From contig CAKTWP010000021.1 in assembly GCA_934630705.1 (NCBI GenBank), positions 1 to 34,597 of the forward strand: a stretch of DNA of 34,597 bases. The letters run 5' to 3'. Under the pieces are notes generated by a model, which made no database searches, was not told the DNA's origin, and saw only the letters and a list, made by a program, of their open reading frames with translations. The position numbers and the translations under genes are program-made. Of this stretch, positions 22,772 through 30,868 are shown one piece after another. The number at the start of each line of letters is the position of its first letter. Within the stretch, counting starts at the first letter, position 1. Source of the DNA: an uncultured Clostridia bacterium. GTDB taxonomy: Bacteria; Bacillota; Clostridia; Christensenellales; Aristaeellaceae.

Positions 22772-25750
22772 ATGGCGCATGTGAAGGTGGTTCGGCGCAG
22801 CATGCGGCCCGAGGAATGGACCGATCTGCGGTTCGGCTGGCTGCGGCGGGGCGTATATGAAAGCAAGGTGGAAATCACCGATTTGACCATTCGGGACGCC
22901 CGTCAGTGCGGCGAAAACGAGTATGTATTCGATGATGCGGCATGGCGGCCGCTGCGGCGGGGCGAGCTGTATTTCACCCCGGATGGCACGGCCTTCATCC
23001 GCGGTCATGCCGCCATCCCGGCGGAATTTGCCGGGCGGGATGTGTATCTTTCCCTGAAAACCGCCGCGGAAATGATTGTGGAAATCAACGGCGTGTATGT
23101 GGGCGGCGTGGATCCCAACCGGGATCGCATTTTGCTGAACCCGTATATTCAATCCGACGAGCTGAATATCGAAATCGAGGGCTATAACCGCTCCAAGCCC
23201 GATGATGAGCGCAATCCCGAGACGTTGGCCGTCCGGGGCTGCCGCCAGATTTTTGAAGGCGCGTATCTGGCCACCATCCGGGAAAACGTCCAATCTCTGA
23301 TTTACGATTATACCCTGCTGCTGGACGTGGCCCACAGCGAGTATTTTAACGAGGATTATCGCCAGTTCCTGTTTACGGAGCTGAGCCGCGGCCTGGATCT
23401 GGTGGACTTTGACACCTGGGAGGGCGTGGACGACGCGGCCCGGTATGTGGAGGAGCACATTTACCAAAACGACGATTTCAAGGGCAGCGGCAGCGTGGCG
23501 CTGGTGGGCCATTCCCATCTGGACATCGCCTATTATTGGCGGCGCATCCACGCGGTGCAGAAAAACGCCCGCACCGTGCTGATTCAGCTGCGGCTGATGG
23601 ACAAATATCCCGAGCTCCGCTACACCCACACCCAGGCCTACACCTACGAAACGCTGGAAAAATACTATCCGGCGCTGTTTGCGGAATTGAAGGAAAAAGT
23701 AGCGGCGGGCCAGTTTGAGCCGGTGGGCGGCATGTATGTGGAGCCGGATTGCAATGTGCCCGCTGCGGAGAGCCTGATCCGGCAGCTGCTCTATGGCCAG
23801 CATTATTTCCGCCGGGCCTTTGGCAAAACCATTGATAACGCCTGGCTGCCCGATGTGTTCGGCAACAGCTGGATTCTGCCCCAGATTCTCAAAAAAAGCG
23901 GCGTGGATTATTTCGTATCCAATAAAATGTCCACCTGGAATGATACCAACCGCTTCCCCCATAATAACTTCCGCTGGAAGGGCATTGACGGCTCCACGGT
24001 TTACGCCTGTGTGCCGCCCACCCATTTTATCACCTGGAATATGCCGAGCCAGATTCAGGAAAACTGGGAAGCCTATCAGGATAAGGAACGGGGCGGCGCC
24101 ACGCTGAGCATGTTCGGCTATGGGGATGGCGGCTCCGGGGCCACGGAGGAAATGCTGGAAATGGCCCGGCGGTTTGAGAAGCTGTCGGTGATGCCCAAGA
24201 CGGAAATGATGGGCGGGGCGGAATTCCTGCATCGGAATCTGAAGGATAACGATCAGCTGGCCACCTGGGATGGAGAGCTGTATCTGGAAATGCACCGGGG
24301 CACCTTCACCACTAAGGCCAATATCAAAAAAGCCAACCGTGCGCTTGAATTCAAGCTGCGGGAGGCGGAGCTGCAATGCGCCCTTCGGGCGCTGCGGGGC
24401 GAAGCCTATCCCGCCCGACAGCTGCAGGATTGCTGGAAAAAGGTGCTGCTGAACCAGTTCCATGATATTCTGCCCGGTTCCCATATCCATCCCGTATATG
24501 AGGACGCCATGGCGGATTACGCCCAGGTGGACGGCGAACTGACCGCTTTGCTGAGCGGCAGCGCCGATCGGTATTTTAACTCGCTGAACTTCCGGCGCAG
24601 CTTCCTCACTTTTGTGGAGGATGCGGATGGCCCTGCCCTGCGCTGCGGAAAGCGGGGATTCTGGAGCATGCCCAATCTGCCCGGCCTTTCCGGCGGCTCG
24701 GCGTCGCCCCTGCCCGCGCAGGCTGGATGGCTGACGAGCCAGAGCGCAGGAGAAGAACTGCTGCTGGAAACGCCCTTCTATCGGATCCGTCTGCGCCGGG
24801 ACGGCAGCTTCGTTTCCCTGTGGGATAAGGAACTGGGTCGGGAATGGGTGAAGGACGGCTGCGGTTTTAACCGGCTGCATCTCTATGCCGATCATCCCGG
24901 CAATTACGATGCCTGGGATATTCTGCCCAATTACCGGGATGTAGAGCGGCCGCTGCCGGTGATTTCCGAGCTTGCGCTCACTGCACAGGACGGGGTACAT
25001 GCCGAACTGACCGTTTCCTTTGCCACGGAAAAAAGCAGCTGGCGGATGATCATCCGTCTGTTCGCCCAGAGCCGGGCGATTGAGGTGGAGCATCAGGTGG
25101 ACTGGCACGAAAAGCATCGGCTGGCCAAGGTGAATTTCGGCCCGGATGTGCTCACTCGCGTCTTGCGCTGCGATACCAGCGCAGGCTATATTGATCGGGA
25201 GTTGACGAAGAACACCTCCTGGCAGCAGGCGCGGTTTGAGGTGTGCCACCACAAGTGGTTTGATCTATCCGAAGCGGATGCTGGCCTGGCGGTGATCAAC
25301 GGGGGCAAGTACGGCGTGGGGCTGGAGGAGGACGAAGTGTCCCTGAGCCTGCTGCGCGCCACCATTCGTCCGGACATCACCAGCGATATGGGCCGGCATG
25401 ATTTCTGTTATGTGATCCTGCCTCATGGGGGGAACAGCCTGGATGCGCAGGTGAATCGCTGCGCCTTTGAATATAACGTGCCCCTGCGCAAGGCGGACAC
25501 GGCGATGCCCGATGCGCTGCGGGATTGCCTGAACGGCTGCGGGCTGTATCTGCAGAGCCTGAAGCTGGCCGAGGATGGCAGACAGATCGTGATCCGGCTG
25601 TCCGAGCAGGATGGCCGCCGGGGACAGCTTCGCTTCCCCTGGCCCGTCACGCGGATGAACATGCTGGAGGACGCGGAGGGCCAGAGCGATCAGGTGGCCT
25701 TCCATCCCTTCGAGATCCTTACCCTGGGCATTTCGATGGGACAGCTGTAA
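22772..25750 (+). CDS. GH38 alpha-mannosidase
   Basis: A 992-residue family 38 alpha-mannosidase, cytoplasmic (no signal peptide), removing alpha-mannose from glycan fragments. After an N-terminal beta-rich region (1-240) the catalytic barrel begins with VGHSHLDIAYYWR; His249 and Asp251 are expected zinc ligands. The nucleophile is Asp361 in WLPDVFGNS, and the late motif NQFHDILPGSHIHPV contributes the remaining zinc His. The C-terminal 450 residues form the beta-sandwich region usual for the family. GGGAGG is ten bases upstream of the ATG. It is the last gene of the plus-strand glycan cluster and faces the convergent sugar ABC transporter. Confidence 0.93.
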   Translation: MAHVKVVRRSMRPEEWTDLRFGWLRRGVYESKVEITDLTIRDARQCGENEYVFDDAAWRPLRRGELYFTPDGTAFIRGHAAIPAEFAGRDVYLSLKTAAEMIVEINGVYVGGVDPNRDRILLNPYIQSDELNIEIEGYNRSKPDDERNPETLAVRGCRQIFEGAYLATIRENVQSLIYDYTLLLDVAHSEYFNEDYRQFLFTELSRGLDLVDFDTWEGVDDAARYVEEHIYQNDDFKGSGSVALVGHSHLDIAYYWRRIHAVQKNARTVLIQLRLMDKYPELRYTHTQAYTYETLEKYYPALFAELKEKVAAGQFEPVGGMYVEPDCNVPAAESLIRQLLYGQHYFRRAFGKTIDNAWLPDVFGNSWILPQILKKSGVDYFVSNKMSTWNDTNRFPHNNFRWKGIDGSTVYACVPPTHFITWNMPSQIQENWEAYQDKERGGATLSMFGYGDGGSGATEEMLEMARRFEKLSVMPKTEMMGGAEFLHRNLKDNDQLATWDGELYLEMHRGTFTTKANIKKANRALEFKLREAELQCALRALRGEAYPARQLQDCWKKVLLNQFHDILPGSHIHPVYEDAMADYAQVDGELTALLSGSADRYFNSLNFRRSFLTFVEDADGPALRCGKRGFWSMPNLPGLSGGSASPLPAQAGWLTSQSAGEELLLETPFYRIRLRRDGSFVSLWDKELGREWVKDGCGFNRLHLYADHPGNYDAWDILPNYRDVERPLPVISELALTAQDGVHAELTVSFATEKSSWRMIIRLFAQSRAIEVEHQVDWHEKHRLAKVNFGPDVLTRVLRCDTSAGYIDRELTKNTSWQQARFEVCHHKWFDLSEADAGLAVINGGKYGVGLEEDEVSLSLLRATIRPDITSDMGRHDFCYVILPHGGNSLDAQVNRCAFEYNVPLRKADTAMPDALRDCLNGCGLYLQSLKLAEDGRQIVIRLSEQDGRRGQLRFPWPVTRMNMLEDAEGQSDQVAFHPFEILTLGISMGQL

Positions 25751-25764
25751 GGAAAAAATCAGAT

Positions 25765-25817
25765 GCGAGGGAATCGCTTGGGGGAAAGACCCCAAAACGG
25801 TTCCCTCGCTGTTTTTT
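25765..25817 (+). terminator. Terminator after the alpha-mannosidase
   Basis: An outer stem GCGAGGGAA / TTCCCTCGC and an inner stem TTGGGG / CCCCAA are followed by TGTTTTTT. Confidence 0.85.
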
Positions 25818-25876
25818 ACAGCGCGAAAGCTGCCTGCTATAAAATGCGGCTTGTCTCCAAAGGACTTGGACACAAG
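25815..25876 (+). promoter_or_regulatory. Promoter-like elements and leader hairpin before a small ORF
   Basis: TTTACA (25815-25820) overlaps the T-run of the preceding terminator, and 17 bp later comes TATAAA (25838-25843). A 9-bp stem with one mismatch (CTTGTCTCC / GGACACAAG, 25850-25876) follows, then GGGAG and an ATG. Each element is only moderately convincing. Confidence 0.35.
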
Positions 25877-25886
25877 GGAGAAAGCA

Positions 25887-26093
25887 ATGCAGGGCGGCAA
25901 GCCTTTCATTTTAATCGCATCAGCCGGCTTTGCTGGTCGGGCAGGGCGATTTTTCAGAGCAAGGCGCAGAAAAAAACCCGCAGCTTTGCCGTGCGGGATA
26001 AAGCCCCTCATCCTGCGGGGAGCATGTCAAAAACGCAGCTTTTTGACATACCAAAAGAGAGCCCTTACGGACTCTCTTTTGGTATGGGAATAA
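25887..26093 (+). CDS. Possible small basic protein, 68 residues
   Basis: A short frame starting MQGGKPFILIASAGFAG, rich in Arg, Lys and Ala, preceded by GGGAG with six-base spacing and by promoter-like boxes. I do not recognise it. Against it: it overlaps the minus-strand terminator at 25970-25997 and two palindromes at 26024-26086, so it may be chance. Confidence 0.25.
   Translation: MQGGKPFILIASAGFAGRAGRFFRARRRKKPAALPCGIKPLILRGACQKRSFLTYQKRALTDSLLVWE
25970..25997 (-). terminator. Terminator of the sugar ABC transporter operon
   Basis: On the minus strand CCCGCA / TGCGGG (9-nt loop) is followed by seven Ts, about 105 bp past the stop codon of the solute-binding protein gene. Confidence 0.75.
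26024..26086. repeat. Two interlocking palindromes downstream of the solute-binding gene
   Basis: ATGTCAAAAA / TTTTTGACAT (26024-26049, 6-nt loop) and a 15-bp stem starting CATACCAAAAGAGAG (26047-26086, 10-nt loop) share three bases, so full pairing of both at once is impossible. They follow the minus-strand stop codon by 17 bp and may be processing or stabilising structures. Confidence 0.6.
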
Positions 26094-26102
26094 CACACCG
26101 GA

Positions 26103-27722
26103 TTACTTTTGGTCAGCGTACCATTCGTTGGCTTCCGCGGTCAGCGTATCGCCGCCCATATCCATCCATTCCTGCACATAATCATCATAGCTGTCCAGAG
26201 AGACCTTTCCGGTGATGATATTCACGAAGGTTTCTTCCCGGAGGGTCTCGAGCTCGGCCTGATATTCAGCCTGAGAGGGCAGCAGGGTGGTCACGGCGTT
26301 GCGCATATAGCTGTCGCACTGAGGCTTTTCGAAGAAGTTCAGGCGGTTGAGGATGGTGGGATTGGCGTAGAAGTCCAGGAACATGCCGTATTCGGAATAG
26401 GGCTTTTCGGGACCATAGATGCCGCGCAGGCACTTGATGCCAACTTCATTGCCGGCGGCGGTTTCGGTCAGGGAAGTGAAGCTTCCGTCTTCGTTAACCT
26501 TGTAGTTCTCGTTTTCAACGCCCCATACAGTCCGGACCATCAGCTCGTCATCCACGGAGAACAGGTTCATAATCTGGAAAATAGCGGCCATCTTTTCGGT
26601 GTCGTTGTTCAGGGCGGCGTTGAGCACATGGCCGGAGCCGACAGACACGGCGTTGCCAATCTCCAGCCCATAGGAACCGTCGGGGCCGGCGGGCCAGGGC
26701 GCGTACACGAAGTCGGAATCCTTGCCGTTGATGGCATACCATTCGATGGCCACGGGGCCGCCGTTATCGCCGCACACGTCAGGCCGACGATAGTGGTCGA
26801 TGGAGGCATGGCAGGAAGCGCCGATCACGCCGTTGATGAAGGCATGGTTCACAGCCCAGTAGCCGCCGTTGTTTTCGCCGGTAACGAATTCAGGATCCAG
26901 CACGCCGTCAGCATACAGCTTGACGCATAGCTCCAGCGCGGCCTTGTTGTTCTCCATCACGTCGGTGTTCACCAGATTGCCGCTGCCGTCGTCCAGCCAC
27001 AGCTGAGCGTCATAGGAGGAGCCGTAGGCGCCGAAGATGGCGCGGATCACGGAGGCAGAGCAGCCGTAGGTGTCCTTCACGCCGTTGCCATCGGGATCCT
27101 CATTGGCGAAGCGATACATCAGGGCGACGAAATCATCAATGGTTGTGGGCAGCTGATCCTCGGTCACGCCCAGCTTATCCAGCCAGTCCTTGCGATACAT
27201 CAGGGTCTTGGAGGGCATCTGGCTCTGCTCGTCGAAGTAGGGGATATTGTTCATCTTGCCATCATCGGCAGTGGCGGTAGCCCAGAACAGATCCACGGAG
27301 TCCTTCAGACGGCCCTTGTAGCCGCCGTTGTTCAGAAATTCATACAGGTCGGGCGCATTTTCCTTGAAGAAATCCACATCCCAGGAAGCGATTGCGCCCT
27401 GCTCATAGTATTTGTGCAGGTTGGCGTCGCTGTTGGTCTTGAAGATGTCCGGAGCGGTATTGCCGGCAATGCGGGTGTTGATGATTTCCGCATAGTTGGC
27501 ATTTTCAATATACACCACTTCAAACTTCACATCGTACCCATACTTTTCCTTCAGGTGCTTCTCGGCCCAATGCACAGCCACATCCTTGCTTTCATCATAG
27601 GGGCCAAACATGTAGGGCGCGACAGAAATCGTGCCGGACCAGACAACGGGCTTTTCCTCGGCCAAGCCCACCAGGGGCAGCATAAGCGCGAGGGCGAGAA
27701 CCAGAGCCAGAATTTTTTTCAT
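26103..27722 (-). CDS. CUT1-type extracellular sugar-binding protein
   Basis: A 539-residue solute-binding protein of the LplA-like group that captures oligosaccharides for the permeases encoded upstream. The N-terminus MKKILALVLALALMLPLVGLAEE is a signal peptide, but the position where a lipobox Cys is expected holds Leu, so it looks secreted (cleavage near GLA-EE) and not lipid-anchored. The mature part has the usual DIFKTNSDANLHKYYEQGAI segment, a DPDGNGVKDTYG loop and a GYWAVNHAFINGVIG region. GAGGAGG precedes the ATG at 27722; an open frame extending upstream runs into the permease end and is not used. It is the last gene of the three-gene operon. Confidence 0.92.
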   Translation of the reverse strand: MKKILALVLALALMLPLVGLAEEKPVVWSGTISVAPYMFGPYDESKDVAVHWAEKHLKEKYGYDVKFEVVYIENANYAEIINTRIAGNTAPDIFKTNSDANLHKYYEQGAIASWDVDFFKENAPDLYEFLNNGGYKGRLKDSVDLFWATATADDGKMNNIPYFDEQSQMPSKTLMYRKDWLDKLGVTEDQLPTTIDDFVALMYRFANEDPDGNGVKDTYGCSASVIRAIFGAYGSSYDAQLWLDDGSGNLVNTDVMENNKAALELCVKLYADGVLDPEFVTGENNGGYWAVNHAFINGVIGASCHASIDHYRRPDVCGDNGGPVAIEWYAINGKDSDFVYAPWPAGPDGSYGLEIGNAVSVGSGHVLNAALNNDTEKMAAIFQIMNLFSVDDELMVRTVWGVENENYKVNEDGSFTSLTETAAGNEVGIKCLRGIYGPEKPYSEYGMFLDFYANPTILNRLNFFEKPQCDSYMRNAVTTLLPSQAEYQAELETLREETFVNIITGKVSLDSYDDYVQEWMDMGGDTLTAEANEWYADQK

Positions 27723-27761
27723 GGGGATTCCTCCTCTTTTTTTACAGGCGTTTGCCTGCAA

Positions 27762-28640
27762 TTAACCTTTCAGTGAGCCCACCATAATGCCCTTTACGAA
27801 ATAACGCTGAATGAAGGGATACACGCACAGGATGGGCAGCGTGGTGATGAAAATAGCGGCGCCCTTGAGCCCCTCGGTGCTGGACTGGGCGTTTTCCATT
27901 GCGGTCACGTCCATCTGCGCTGTTTCCAGCATTTGCTGCGTGCCGGTAATGAGAATGCGCCGCAGCACCACCTGCAGCGTGAACCGTTCTTCATTGGAAA
28001 TATAAATCAGCACGTCAAACCAGGCGTTCCAATGCCCCACCGCCAGCCACAGCCCCACCGTGGCGAGAATGGGCATGGACAGGGGCAGCACGATGTTAAA
28101 GAAAATGCGGAACCGGCCCGCGCCGTCCATCTGGCAGCTTTCTTCGATTTCTTCGGGAAGAGACTGGAAATAATTGCGCATGATAACCAGGTTGTAAGCG
28201 CTTACCAGGCCGGGCAGGATCTGCACGAAGAAGTTGTCCAGCAGGCCCAGATCGCGGATCAGCAGATAGTTGGGGATCAGGCCGCCGGAGAAGAACATGG
28301 TGAACACGATCAGCAGCGTCCAGATGGAGCGATGAGGGAAATAGGGCTTTGATAAGGCGTAGGCGCCCAGGGCCGTCACAAACAGGGAGGCCGCCGTGCC
28401 AACCACCGTGCGCAGGAGGGTGTTCTTATAGCCCAGCCAGATATACCGGCTTTCCATCACCTTTTTATAGTTGTCCAGCGTAAAATCCGTGGGCCACAGA
28501 TGCAGCCCGCCCTTGGTGGCGATATAGCCCGGGGAGAAGGAAAGCACCAGCATATGCACAAACGCCAGAATAATGCTCAGCCCGAACAGCACCAGGATGA
28601 CATGGATGATCACATCGCCAACGCTTACTTTTTCTTTCAT
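27762..28640 (-). CDS. Sugar ABC transporter permease, LplC/YtcP type
   Basis: A 292-residue inner-membrane permease with about six helices. The EAA loop that docks the ATPase is visible as LPEEIEESCQMDGAGRFRIFFNIVLPLSMP. The N-terminus (MKEKVSVGDVIIHVILVLFGL) and the C-terminus ending VKGIMVGSLKG are typical of this CUT1 subfamily. AAGGAGG precedes the ATG at 28640. It lies between the partner permease (16 bp) and the binding protein (39 bp). Confidence 0.94.
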   Translation of the reverse strand: MKEKVSVGDVIIHVILVLFGLSIILAFVHMLVLSFSPGYIATKGGLHLWPTDFTLDNYKKVMESRYIWLGYKNTLLRTVVGTAASLFVTALGAYALSKPYFPHRSIWTLLIVFTMFFSGGLIPNYLLIRDLGLLDNFFVQILPGLVSAYNLVIMRNYFQSLPEEIEESCQMDGAGRFRIFFNIVLPLSMPILATVGLWLAVGHWNAWFDVLIYISNEERFTLQVVLRRILITGTQQMLETAQMDVTAMENAQSSTEGLKGAAIFITTLPILCVYPFIQRYFVKGIMVGSLKG

Positions 28641-28656
28641 AGCGCTTCCTCCTTCC

Positions 28657-29634
28657 TTACCAGATGCCTGTGCCGTTGAGCTTGTTGGTGATGGCGTTGG
28701 TGCCGACCACCAGCACAAACCCGATCACGTTCTTAAACAGGCCAACCGCCGTGGAAAAGCTGTATTGCATATCGCCCAGGCCATAGCGATACACAAACGT
28801 GTCGATGATATCGCCGGTTTTATACACTGCGGAATTGTACAGATTAAACACCTGGTCAAAGCCTGCGTCCATCACGCTGCCAACGCGCAGAATCAGCATG
28901 ACGGTGATTGTGGGAAGAATGGAGGGAAGGGTCACGTGCAGCAAACGCTGAAAACGGGTGGCGCCATCCACCACGGCCGCCTCATACAGCTCTGGCGAAA
29001 TGCCGGCAATGGTGGCAATATAAAGCACGGAGCCCCATCCGACTTCCTTCCAGATGTCGCTGACAATCAGCGTGCCCCGGAAGTATGAGTTGTCCCCCAG
29101 GAAGAAAATCGGCTTTTCAAAGCCCATGTACTTGGTGAGCACATAATTGACCGCGCCATTGTTGGGAGAGAGCAGCTGGGTCATCAGCCCCGCCACCACC
29201 ACCCAGGACAGGAAATGAGGCAGATAGCTCACCGTCTGGATGGCTTTTTTGAAGCGCAGGCTGCGCAGCTCATTGAGCATCAGGGCGAAAATAATGGGCA
29301 TGGGAAAGCCGATAAAGATCTTCAGCATGCTGATAATCAGCGTGTTTTGAAAGGAACGAATGAACGTGCGGCTCTTGAGCGCCTTTTCAAAGTATTTCAG
29401 TCCCACCCATGGGCTGGCCCAGATGCCCTTGGCAATCTGAAAATCCTTGAATGCCAGCGCCAGGCCGGACATTGGAATATACTTGAAAATGATAAAATAA
29501 ACGATGACCGGCAGCAGCATCACACACAGGGATGCATATTTTTTATATCCCCTGAAATCGGTGAAAAAACTGGGGGTCTTGTGTCCGCCGGGCAGAACAG
29601 GCAGGCTTGCGCCGGACTGCGATGGGGCTTTCAA
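28657..29634 (-). CDS. Sugar ABC transporter permease, LplB type
   Basis: A 325-residue permease with about six helices after a hydrophilic N-terminus. The EAA loop reads ISPELYEAAVVDGATRFQRL. The segment YIPMSGLALAFKDFQIAKGIW near the start and the C-terminal TNKLNGTGIW mark the LplB-like subfamily. The start codon is TTG (29632-29634), supported by AAAGGAG nine bases upstream and the promoter at 29676-29703; no nearby in-frame ATG fits. No ATP-binding subunit is encoded with it; CUT1 systems of Firmicutes often share a distant MsmK-like ATPase. Confidence 0.93.
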   Translation of the reverse strand: MKAPSQSGASLPVLPGGHKTPSFFTDFRGYKKYASLCVMLLPVIVYFIIFKYIPMSGLALAFKDFQIAKGIWASPWVGLKYFEKALKSRTFIRSFQNTLIISMLKIFIGFPMPIIFALMLNELRSLRFKKAIQTVSYLPHFLSWVVVAGLMTQLLSPNNGAVNYVLTKYMGFEKPIFFLGDNSYFRGTLIVSDIWKEVGWGSVLYIATIAGISPELYEAAVVDGATRFQRLLHVTLPSILPTITVMLILRVGSVMDAGFDQVFNLYNSAVYKTGDIIDTFVYRYGLGDMQYSFSTAVGLFKNVIGFVLVVGTNAITNKLNGTGIW

Positions 29635-29675
29635 AACGATCAGCTCCTTTTCATTTTGAAGTTTTCTTACTCTTA

Positions 29676-29703
29676 ATTATATAGTTTTTTTCGAATTAGT
29701 CAA
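29676..29703 (-). promoter_or_regulatory. Sigma-A promoter of the sugar ABC transporter operon
   Basis: On the minus strand TTGACT (29703-29698), 16 bp, TATAAT (29681-29676), in strongly AT-rich DNA. Confidence 0.75.
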
Positions 29704-29987
29704 TAAAAAACGCCCAAAAATTCCGCCAATTCCATGATAAAATTGCGAAAATATGATATATTCCGCCCTAATATAACAATTTGCGCCGCGTTTATTACAG
29801 CGCCCGTTTGTTTGCAGAATTACCACCCGGTATATTTCCTCTTTGAAACGGAAGAATATAACAGCATTGGATCATAACGGAAAAGCGTCCCGGATTGAAA
29901 AGAAAACGTTTTGCCGCTCTTCTCAGTCCAGGGCGCATTGTTAAATAGAATCCGTCCAGTCCCATCCCATTGCTTTTCGGAAGGAAA
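29704..29987. other. AT-rich intergenic region upstream of the sugar transporter operon
   Basis: About 280 bp without a convincing gene. It is much richer in A and T than the flanking genes and could hold a regulator site for the transporter, but no clear inverted repeat stands out. A 69-codon minus frame here overlaps the next terminator and lacks a ribosome site. Confidence 0.5.
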
Positions 29988-30026
29988 ATGGGGAGCCCGC
30001 TTTCGGCACAAAAGCAGGTTCCCCAT
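29988..30026 (-). terminator. Terminator after the NrdD-tail-like gene
   Basis: A 16-bp stem with mismatches (ATGGGGAGCCCGCTTT / AAAGCAGGTTCCCCAT, 7-nt loop) is followed on the minus strand by TTTCC. The arm is nearly identical to the stem at 15301-15340. Confidence 0.65.
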
Positions 30027-30040
30027 CAATTTTTTGGCTT

Positions 30041-30307
30041 TTAGACCGCGTGCTTTACCCGGTCGTGTTCTTCGGCGCGCTTGGCGTTGTTGAATCGATC
30101 CAGCGTGCCAACCAGATAGCCGGTGATGCGGCGGATCCGGTGGAAGGGCACACGGCCGAAATCATAGGACAGCTCCACATAATCTCCGTCCACCTTGATA
30201 TCAATGCCCTGCGGCATCGCGCCAAATTTCTGCTGCGCACGATGAATATATGCATCAATTTCCGCCTGGGGCAGCTCGCCGCCCGTTACCTGAACATTAC
30301 AAGCCAT
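30041..30307 (-). CDS. Small protein with NrdD-C-terminus-like tail
   Basis: An 88-residue protein. Its last 30 residues (IRRITGYLVGTLDRFNNAK, then RAEEHDRVKH) resemble the C-terminus of class III anaerobic ribonucleotide reductase (RRVCGYLG...FN.GK..E...RVKH). The zinc-binding cysteines that precede this segment in NrdD are missing, and the N-terminal half (MACNVQVTGGELPQAEIDAY) is unrelated. AGGAGG precedes the ATG by a normal distance, so the gene is real. The role is unknown; it is far too short to be a reductase. It is transcribed alone, with a TATAAT at 30390-30385 on the minus strand upstream. Confidence 0.7.
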   Translation of the reverse strand: MACNVQVTGGELPQAEIDAYIHRAQQKFGAMPQGIDIKVDGDYVELSYDFGRVPFHRIRRITGYLVGTLDRFNNAKRAEEHDRVKHAV

Positions 30308-30493
30308 AGGAATGCCTCCTGTTTTGCAAAGATTGGATGAAGCGCGGGCAGGATAACGCCGCGCCGCACGGCTCCATCTCTCCTATTATACACCCGTTTT
30401 CGACGGTTGAAACATCTTTTCTGCTGGTATACCGTTTCTTTTCGCACTTTTTCCGTGCCTGACGAAATCCGCCCTTTTTTTGCAAAAAAACGG

Positions 30494-30522
30494 TTGACAA
30501 ACCGCCGCAAATGCCCTATAAT
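30494..30522 (+). promoter_or_regulatory. Promoter of tRNA-Trp
   Basis: TTGACA (30494-30499), 17 bp, TATAAT (30517-30522): a perfect consensus, 21 bp before the tRNA. Confidence 0.9.
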
Positions 30523-30543
30523 AATCCATGTTGCGTGAGCAAT

Positions 30544-30617
30544 AGGGGAATGGTGTAATGGTAACACGTGGGTCTCCAAAACCTTTGTTGAGGGTTCGAA
30601 TCCTTCTTCCCCTGCCA
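30544..30617 (+). tRNA. tRNA-Trp (anticodon CCA)
   Basis: A 74-nt gene with acceptor stem AGGGGAA / TTCCCCT, anticodon loop CTCCAAA (anticodon CCA at positions 34-36), T-arm containing GGTTCGAATCC, discriminator G and an encoded 3' CCA. The anticodon stem has a mismatch at its far end. It has its own promoter and terminator. Confidence 0.95.
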
Positions 30618-30621
30618 TATT

Positions 30622-30660
30622 AAGTACCAGCTTTTGATACAAAGGTTGGTACTTTTCTTT
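30622..30660 (+). terminator. Terminator after tRNA-Trp
   Basis: AAGTACCA / TGGTACTT with a partly paired interior is followed by TTCTTTT. Confidence 0.75.
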
Positions 30661-30755
30661 TACCCCATGGTGGCTCAAATTCCCTTACAGTAAGGGCTTT
30701 TCTGGACATTTTCCCGAAAAGGTATTCTAAGACGGTTTCATTTTTCATTATGCAA

Positions 30756-30797
30756 ACAGGCGCGGAAGGCAAAATTGCTCTCCGCGCCTGTGTCTTT
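30756..30797. terminator. Stem-loop between tRNA-Trp and the repressor gene
   Basis: An 11-bp perfect stem ACAGGCGCGGA / TCCGCGCCTGT (30756-30766 with 30781-30791) has an inner GCAA / TTGC pairing. Ts follow on both strands, weakly. It probably ends the minus-strand repressor transcript. Confidence 0.6.
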
Positions 30798-30868
30798 TAC
30801 CCCATCCCGGTCAAAATGGCGCATTCTTGAGTTTTGTCAAATCTTTTCGTTCAGTAAACATGCGGCTA

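Noticed and set aside
22769..25252. An 827-codon frame antisense to the alpha-mannosidase
   Set aside because: Its translation is low-complexity and His/Pro/Gln-rich, as expected from a GC-rich gene read on the other strand; the mannosidase motifs on the plus strand are unambiguous.
29820..30029. A 69-codon minus-strand frame between the sugar transporter and the NrdD-tail-like gene
   Set aside because: It overlaps the terminator stem at 29988-30026 and has no ribosome site.
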